Position numbers and translations under genes: made by a program. Below the pieces are notes generated by a model. It was not told where the DNA came from. It saw nothing but the letters and a program-made list of their open reading frames with translations, and made no database searches. A stretch of DNA of 64,000 bases, from the NCBI GenBank assembly GCA_965220985.1, contig OZ244854.1:3224001-3288000 (forward strand), read 5' to 3'. Shown piece after piece: positions 60,722 to 64,000 of the stretch (the stretch's first letter is position 1; the number at the start of each line of letters is the position of its first letter). The stretch comes from JAPPHA01 sp965220985. Lineage in GTDB: Bacteria > Pseudomonadota > Alphaproteobacteria > Rhodobacterales > Rhodobacteraceae.

Positions 60722-61027
60722 TCAGGCAGGCAGGTCGCGTTCGAGCTCTTCAAGAGAACCCATGCGCGGGGTGCCATCGGCCTGGTTGGGCAGTTCGATG
60801 TCCATGCAGGTTCCCTTCGGAACGAGCGTCCATGCGTTTCCTTGGTAGTCGACGGTCGAAGTGCCGGCGCAGGATGTACCGGGGCCCGCTGCACAGTCGT
60901 TTTCGCCGGCGATGGATACGCCGTAGCATTTTTCGTTTTCTTGTGCCGTGGCAGGCGCTGCGAATGCTGCCAAAGCCGATGCAACTGCCGTTGCGATCGC
61001 TGCGTTTCTGATCGGTTGACTCGCCAT
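60722..61027 (-). CDS. Bufferin precursor peptide (BufA1/DUF2282-like)
   Basis: A 101-residue exported protein. The signal peptide (NAAIATAVASALAAFAAPAT, cleavage before QENEKC) is followed by a mature part with four Cys in the DUF2282 pattern: EKCYGVSIAGENDCAAGPGT, SCAGTSTVDYQGNAWTLVPK, GTCMDIELPNQADGTPRMGS. DUF2282 proteins are the substrates of the adjacent DUF692 enzyme, which oxidises Cys side chains to a thiooxazole-type form; the mature periplasmic peptide binds copper and protects against excess. The unusually long signal peptide is typical, because modification happens in the cytosol before export. AAAGGGATC lies upstream of the ATG. It is the first gene of the operon. Confidence 0.92.
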   Translation of the reverse strand: MASQPIRNAAIATAVASALAAFAAPATAQENEKCYGVSIAGENDCAAGPGTSCAGTSTVDYQGNAWTLVPKGTCMDIELPNQADGTPRMGSLEELERDLPA

Positions 61028-61204
61028 GTGTCGATCCCTTTGTCCTAAGTTATGGCCCCAACGGGCCCTTTTTCAATGTTGCCAGACTCTTAGCCCATCA
61101 TGCGAGGCAGTCATACATGAAACCCTCGCTCAAGCCATTGGATTCACAGTGTTGTGACATTCGGTCAGCGCGAGTGGGTGATTCTTGTGAAGAGGCGAAA
61201 CAAT

Positions 61205-61234
61205 CGAACCGGTCTCATTGTTGAGACCGGTTCG
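61205..61234 (-). terminator. 13-bp perfect hairpin after metY
   Basis: CGAACCGGTCTCA (61205-61217) pairs perfectly with TGAGACCGGTTCG (61222-61234) around TTGT. On the minus strand it lies 67 bases beyond the metY stop and is followed by ATTGTTTCG. It probably ends metY transcription before the bufA promoter. Confidence 0.55.
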
Positions 61235-61300
61235 TGCCGCATGCCGCTGTTCCTTGGGCGGAACGATGGATTCGGATACCATCGCTCCTATCGAGGAGAA

Positions 61301-62593
61301 TCAGGCAACTGCCTTTGCCAGCGCCTGATCAAGATCCGCAATCAAATCGGCAGGATCCTCGATTCCAATCGAGACCCGCACAACGTCTGGAGCAGCACCT
61401 GCGGCCGTCTGCTGTTCGGGCGTCAATTGCCTGTGCGTCGTGGAAGCCGAGTGGATCACCAGAGATCGGGTGTCGCCAAGGTTTGCGAGGTGGCTGAACA
61501 CCTGCAAGCTGTCGACGAGCTTGATGCAGGCGTCATAGCCACCCTCGACGGCGAAGGTGAACAAAGCGCCTGCACCCTTCGGATATTGCTGCTTGACCCG
61601 TTCAGCGTAGGGCGACGACTCGAGACCTGCGTAGGTGACGGCTTTGACGCGAGGGTCGTTTTCGAGCCACTTGGCGACCTCGATGGCATTGCTGACGTGC
61701 TTCTCCATTCGCAGGCTCAGAGTTTCGATGCCGAGCAGGGTGATGAAGGCATTGAGAGGAGCCTGGCACATGCCAAGATCACGCAGTCCGACAGCATGTC
61801 CGTGCAAGGTGTACGCCAGTTCGCCGAAGGTCTCGTGGAACTTCAGCCCGTGATAGGCCGGCTCCGGCTGACTGAGCGACGGAAACTTGTCGTCAGCAGA
61901 CCAGTCGAATCGGCCGCTGTCGACGATCACCCCGCCCATGCTTGTGCCATTCCCCGAGAGATACTTCGTCGAGGAATGCACGATGAGCGTCGCGCCAAAC
62001 TCGATCGGCCTGCAAAGGTAAGGGGTGGCGCTTGTGTTGTCGACGATGAGAGGAATTCTGCTGTCATCAGCTATGCCGGCGATAGCCTCGAGGTCGGTCA
62101 CGTATCCCCCGGGATTGCAGATGCTCTCGCAGAAAATGGCCTTTGTCCGATCATCGATATTGTTTTTGACCGCATCGAGGTCTTCGAAGTCGACAAATCT
62201 GGCCTCCCAGCCAAACCGGCCAATCGTGTGCGTGAACTGGGTGACGGTCCCACCGTAGAGTCGGGTCGAGACGACGACGTTGTCGCCAGGCGACATCAGC
62301 GGAAACAAAGCCATGATCTGCGCGGCGTGACCCGATGAACAGGCGACGGCGCCCACACCCGCTTCCAGCGTCGCGACCCGTTCCTGCAGGACTGCGATCG
62401 TCGGGTTGGTGAGGCGAGAGTAGATGTATCCGACTTCCTGGAGATTGAAGAGGGCAGCTGCGTGATCCGCATCTTTGAACACGTATGCCGTGTTCTGATA
62501 GATCGGTGTCTGCCTCGCTCCGGTCGAGGGATCCGGTCGCGAACCGGCATGAATTTGCAATGTGTCGAAACCGTATGTCGCCGTCGTGTCCAT
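61301..62593 (-). CDS. metY: O-acetylhomoserine sulfhydrylase
   Basis: A 430-residue PLP enzyme. The start is YGFDTLQIHAGSRPDPSTGA, followed by RQTPIYQNTAYVFKDADHAA, and RLTNPTIAVLQERVATLEAG. The Schiff-base Lys is in IVHSSTKYLSGNGTSMGGVI near residue 207, with DNTSATPYLCRPIEFGA just before. LVIHSASTTHRQLTPEQQTA and RVSIGIEDPADLIADLDQAL end the protein as in all MetY. It makes homocysteine from O-acetylhomoserine and sulfide. The 375-base leader contains a possible attenuator (62613-62649). The CoA-binding gene upstream is a frequent neighbour in alphaproteobacteria. Confidence 0.95.
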   Translation of the reverse strand: MDTTATYGFDTLQIHAGSRPDPSTGARQTPIYQNTAYVFKDADHAAALFNLQEVGYIYSRLTNPTIAVLQERVATLEAGVGAVACSSGHAAQIMALFPLMSPGDNVVVSTRLYGGTVTQFTHTIGRFGWEARFVDFEDLDAVKNNIDDRTKAIFCESICNPGGYVTDLEAIAGIADDSRIPLIVDNTSATPYLCRPIEFGATLIVHSSTKYLSGNGTSMGGVIVDSGRFDWSADDKFPSLSQPEPAYHGLKFHETFGELAYTLHGHAVGLRDLGMCQAPLNAFITLLGIETLSLRMEKHVSNAIEVAKWLENDPRVKAVTYAGLESSPYAERVKQQYPKGAGALFTFAVEGGYDACIKLVDSLQVFSHLANLGDTRSLVIHSASTTHRQLTPEQQTAAGAAPDVVRVSIGIEDPADLIADLDQALAKAVA

Positions 62594-62968
62594 GACTAGC
62601 CTTTCTGTTCAGGAAAAAATTTGTCAGGAGATACCTGCCTGTGCGACAATTTTCCATGTTTCAAGCGGATTGCGTGAGAAATAAGGAAAAATTCATCCTG
62701 ACGTATGAAATGGCGGGAAAGCGTGACGAGTCCTCTGTCAAATCGGAAATCGATTGATCGTCCGAGGACGAAAACTGCCAGTTCACCGTCCGCCGACTGT
62801 GCAGGCAGGGAAGTACCCCGCTCGGACGCTGAACACAACGGATGACTCGATCGAATCGCCGGGTACAATTTGCGATCCGCCGCGATTCCCGGAGATACGA
62901 CAGGAAATTGTCCTTGCCTCGCAACGACAGCGAGGCCACTTCCGATACGCGGAGTGACTCTGCAGCAT
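62594..62968. other. 375-base leader between the CoA-binding gene and metY
   Basis: Apart from the attenuator at 62613-62649, I see no gene here. Small frames on either strand lack domains. The AT-rich stretch ATGAATTTTTCCTTATTTC (minus strand) may belong to a promoter or an unpaired RNA segment. A methionine- or SAM-responsive RNA would be expected here but could not be identified. Confidence 0.4.
62613..62649 (-). promoter_or_regulatory. Possible attenuator hairpin in the metY leader
   Basis: On the minus strand TTGT/ACAA (62646-62649 and 62621-62624) and CAGG/CCTG (62634-62637 and 62625-62628) form a bulged hairpin followed by ATTTTTTCC, ending about 20 bases before the metY start codon. 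Such a structure could stop transcription or mask the ribosome binding site. It does not match a riboswitch class I recognise. Confidence 0.35.
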
Positions 62969-63460
62969 TCAATTGTCGCCAAGTCTTGAGGAAATGATTC
63001 CTGTATTGAAGCCGAACTTGCGCAGTTCCCCGAAGAGTCGCTGGTGCTCGATCTTGGGACAACGATCCTGAACCACGCGGAGGCCGTGGGTGACCGCTTC
63101 ATTCGCGGCCTGTTCATGGACAATGCCGATCTGCATCCAGATCGTGGACAATCGTGGGCCAAGCGCGCTTATCGCCTCGGAAACCAGGTCCGGAACGAAC
63201 TCGGGCCTTCGAAAGATGTCGACCATGTCGATTGTCTCCGGTTCCGGCAACGACCGCAGACTGCCTTGAACAGTCTCTCCGTAGAACTCCTGACCGGCAT
63301 AGGAAGGATTGATCGGGATGATTCGGTATCCCCTCAAATGGAGATAGCGGGCAACAAAATACGATGGCCGGATCGGATTGAGCGACATTCCGACGCAGGC
63401 AATCGTTTTGACCTCGCCCAGAATTTCCTTCAGCAGGGCGTCCGAAGGTGCCTGCGTCAT
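62969..63460 (-). CDS. CoA-binding domain protein (YccU-like)
   Basis: A 163-residue protein with a single Rossmann CoA-binding domain: VKTIACVGMSLNPIRPSYFV, ARYLHLRGYRIIPINPSYAG, QEFYGETVQGSLRSLPEPET, IDMVDIFRRPEFVPDLVSEA, IWMQIGIVHEQAANEAVTHG, LRVVQDRCPKIEHQRLFGEL. These correspond to YccU and the N-terminal part of acyl-CoA synthetases (ADP-forming), but no catalytic partner domain is attached. Function is unknown; the family often lies near metY in alphaproteobacteria, as here. It runs in the same direction as metY, 375 bases upstream. Confidence 0.88.
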   Translation of the reverse strand: MTQAPSDALLKEILGEVKTIACVGMSLNPIRPSYFVARYLHLRGYRIIPINPSYAGQEFYGETVQGSLRSLPEPETIDMVDIFRRPEFVPDLVSEAISALGPRLSTIWMQIGIVHEQAANEAVTHGLRVVQDRCPKIEHQRLFGELRKFGFNTGIISSRLGDN

Positions 63461-63519
63461 GTCAGCCCGACTCGCTCGAGACGAGACATGTCATCTCGAA
63501 ATGTCGAACTCGGTTCCGC

Positions 63520-63975
63520 TCATTCAAGGACGCCGGGCCAGTTGTTGTCGCCCTTTTGGACATTGCCCGGGATATCGACCTCCCAAAGGGACCTCACGAT
63601 CCTGTTGTAGTTCAGGTACAGCTTGTTTTCGTGGATTGTCCATGCATCCGGGTCGGTCGATGCCGTGTAGCCGCGCGAGACTGCATAGGCGCAGTAGCCG
63701 CCGTACTGTGGCGCATAGGTCTCGGGGTCAGCCTCGAATGTCGCCAAGTTTTCGGCGCTGGAGAACCTCCAGGTCGCGTCGTTCCATACGAGCGTGTGGG
63801 CGTCGGATCCATCGACCGGCTTGCCGTCGGTGAAGTAGCCCACCGGATCATATCCGTTGATGGCAAAGCCACCGTCCGTAAACACTTTCGGCTCGCTCGC
63901 ATGAGCCAGGTTGCCGGAAACCATGACTGCGCCGCAAAGGGTCGTGACGATAAGTAGATTTCTGCGTGTCAGCAT
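63520..63975 (-). CDS. Tat-exported YHS-domain protein
   Basis: A 151-residue protein from the ATG at 63973-63975. The start MLTRRNLLIVTTLCGAVMVS is a Tat signal (TRRNLL). The YHS domain covers about residues 35-80: FAINGYDPVGYFTDGKPVDG, LVWNDATWRFSSAENLATFE, FEADPETYAPQYGGYCAYAV (with Cys), followed by SRGYTASTDPDAWTIHENKL and YLNYNRIVRSLWEVDIPGNV. YHS proteins bind metals or occur in copper/iron-related operons; this stand-alone form is common in alphaproteobacteria. It is near the bufferin operon but not in it. Confidence 0.85.
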   Translation of the reverse strand: MLTRRNLLIVTTLCGAVMVSGNLAHASEPKVFTDGGFAINGYDPVGYFTDGKPVDGSDAHTLVWNDATWRFSSAENLATFEADPETYAPQYGGYCAYAVSRGYTASTDPDAWTIHENKLYLNYNRIVRSLWEVDIPGNVQKGDNNWPGVLE

Positions 63976-64000
63976 GTGATGATCTCCGTCTCTCACTTGA

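Noticed and set aside
61050..61072. Hairpin GGCCC-CAAC-GGGCC followed by T-run on the plus strand, upstream of bufA
   Set aside because: It has terminator form but only towards the plus strand, where no gene ends; probably part of the bufA leader or chance.
61154..62338. A 394-codon plus-strand open frame
   Set aside because: It is antisense to metY (61301-62593), which has clear PLP-enzyme motifs; the frame has no domain of its own.
62594..62968. SAM-II riboswitch upstream of metY
   Set aside because: Only a loose resemblance (CGCTTGAAAC...GTCGCACAGG on the minus strand); the conserved core could not be aligned, so only a generic attenuator is reported.
1..64000. CRISPR array, rRNA operon or prophage
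   Set aside because: No regularly spaced short repeats, rRNA-like sequence or cluster of phage structural genes was seen.

Overview
The window looks like chromosomal DNA of a free-living, aerobic alphaproteobacterium. Three things point there: a tRNA-His with no encoded G-1, a G1-U72 pair and A73; LexA boxes of the alphaproteobacterial form GTTC-N7-GTTC; and a gene set typical of that class (imuA-imuB-dnaE2, mmcB, DUF3572, pccB/pccA/methylmalonyl-CoA mutase, cox-type maturation genes). The order cannot be fixed from the sequence; the gene order is compatible with Rhodobacterales or a relative. Most of the window is G+C-rich housekeeping DNA. It is interrupted by visibly A+T-richer patches near 24.4-25.5, 32.6-34.7, 48.2-49.6 and 57.4-58.4 kb that carry defence-like or orphan genes.

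Layout. 0-5.6 kb: a partial serine-glyoxylate aminotransferase, an ABC exporter, a glycosyltransferase and an intact IS630-type element. 5.7-12.8 kb: ygfZ; the remnant of an MFS transporter; a module of EF-hand protein, ECF sigma factor, anti-sigma candidate and periplasmic sensor; DUF3572; an antitoxin whose toxin has been lost; a HAD phosphatase; and an MttB-family methyltransferase. 12.8-18.4 kb: tRNA-His, SOS-controlled mmcB, a candidate 6S RNA ahead of 5-formyl-THF cyclo-ligase, ymdB and two transporters. 18.6-23.9 kb: the SOS mutasome imuA-imuB-dnaE2. 24.4-32.5 kb: an Imm11-like gene, yebC, pntAB, pyrE, betA and a CoxG-like gene. 32.6-34.5 kb: an ATPase/PIN nuclease pair, a candidate defence system. 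34.7-45.9 kb: a drug exporter followed by the propionate pathway (pccB, a tiny lipoprotein, pccA, methylmalonyl-CoA mutase, prpE) and cdd. 46.0-49.1 kb: an IS1634-type element flanked by a 195-bp direct repeat copied from the 3' end of an AbiJ/HEPN-like gene. 49.7-56.1 kb: mgtE and a four-gene maturation cluster for a molybdenum hydroxylase (coxD, coxE, coxF, MoeA-MocA fusion) with no hydroxylase subunits. 56.2-58.4 kb: an XRE/ImmA-like protein that has lost its HEXXH motif, and a DUF4238 gene. 58.4-61.0 kb: a bufferin-type operon (bufA, MNIO enzyme bufB, bufC, DoxX). 61.3-64 kb: metY with a possible attenuator, a CoA-binding protein and a Tat-exported YHS protein.

How the genes work together. 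Propionyl-CoA made by PrpE is carboxylated by PccA/PccB and isomerised by the mutase towards succinyl-CoA. LexA should control mmcB and the mutasome together. The bufferin operon would make and export a modified Cys-rich peptide that sequesters copper. The cox-type genes would insert and sulfurate the molybdenum cofactor of a hydroxylase encoded elsewhere. All functions are inferred from motifs read by eye; no database search was run.
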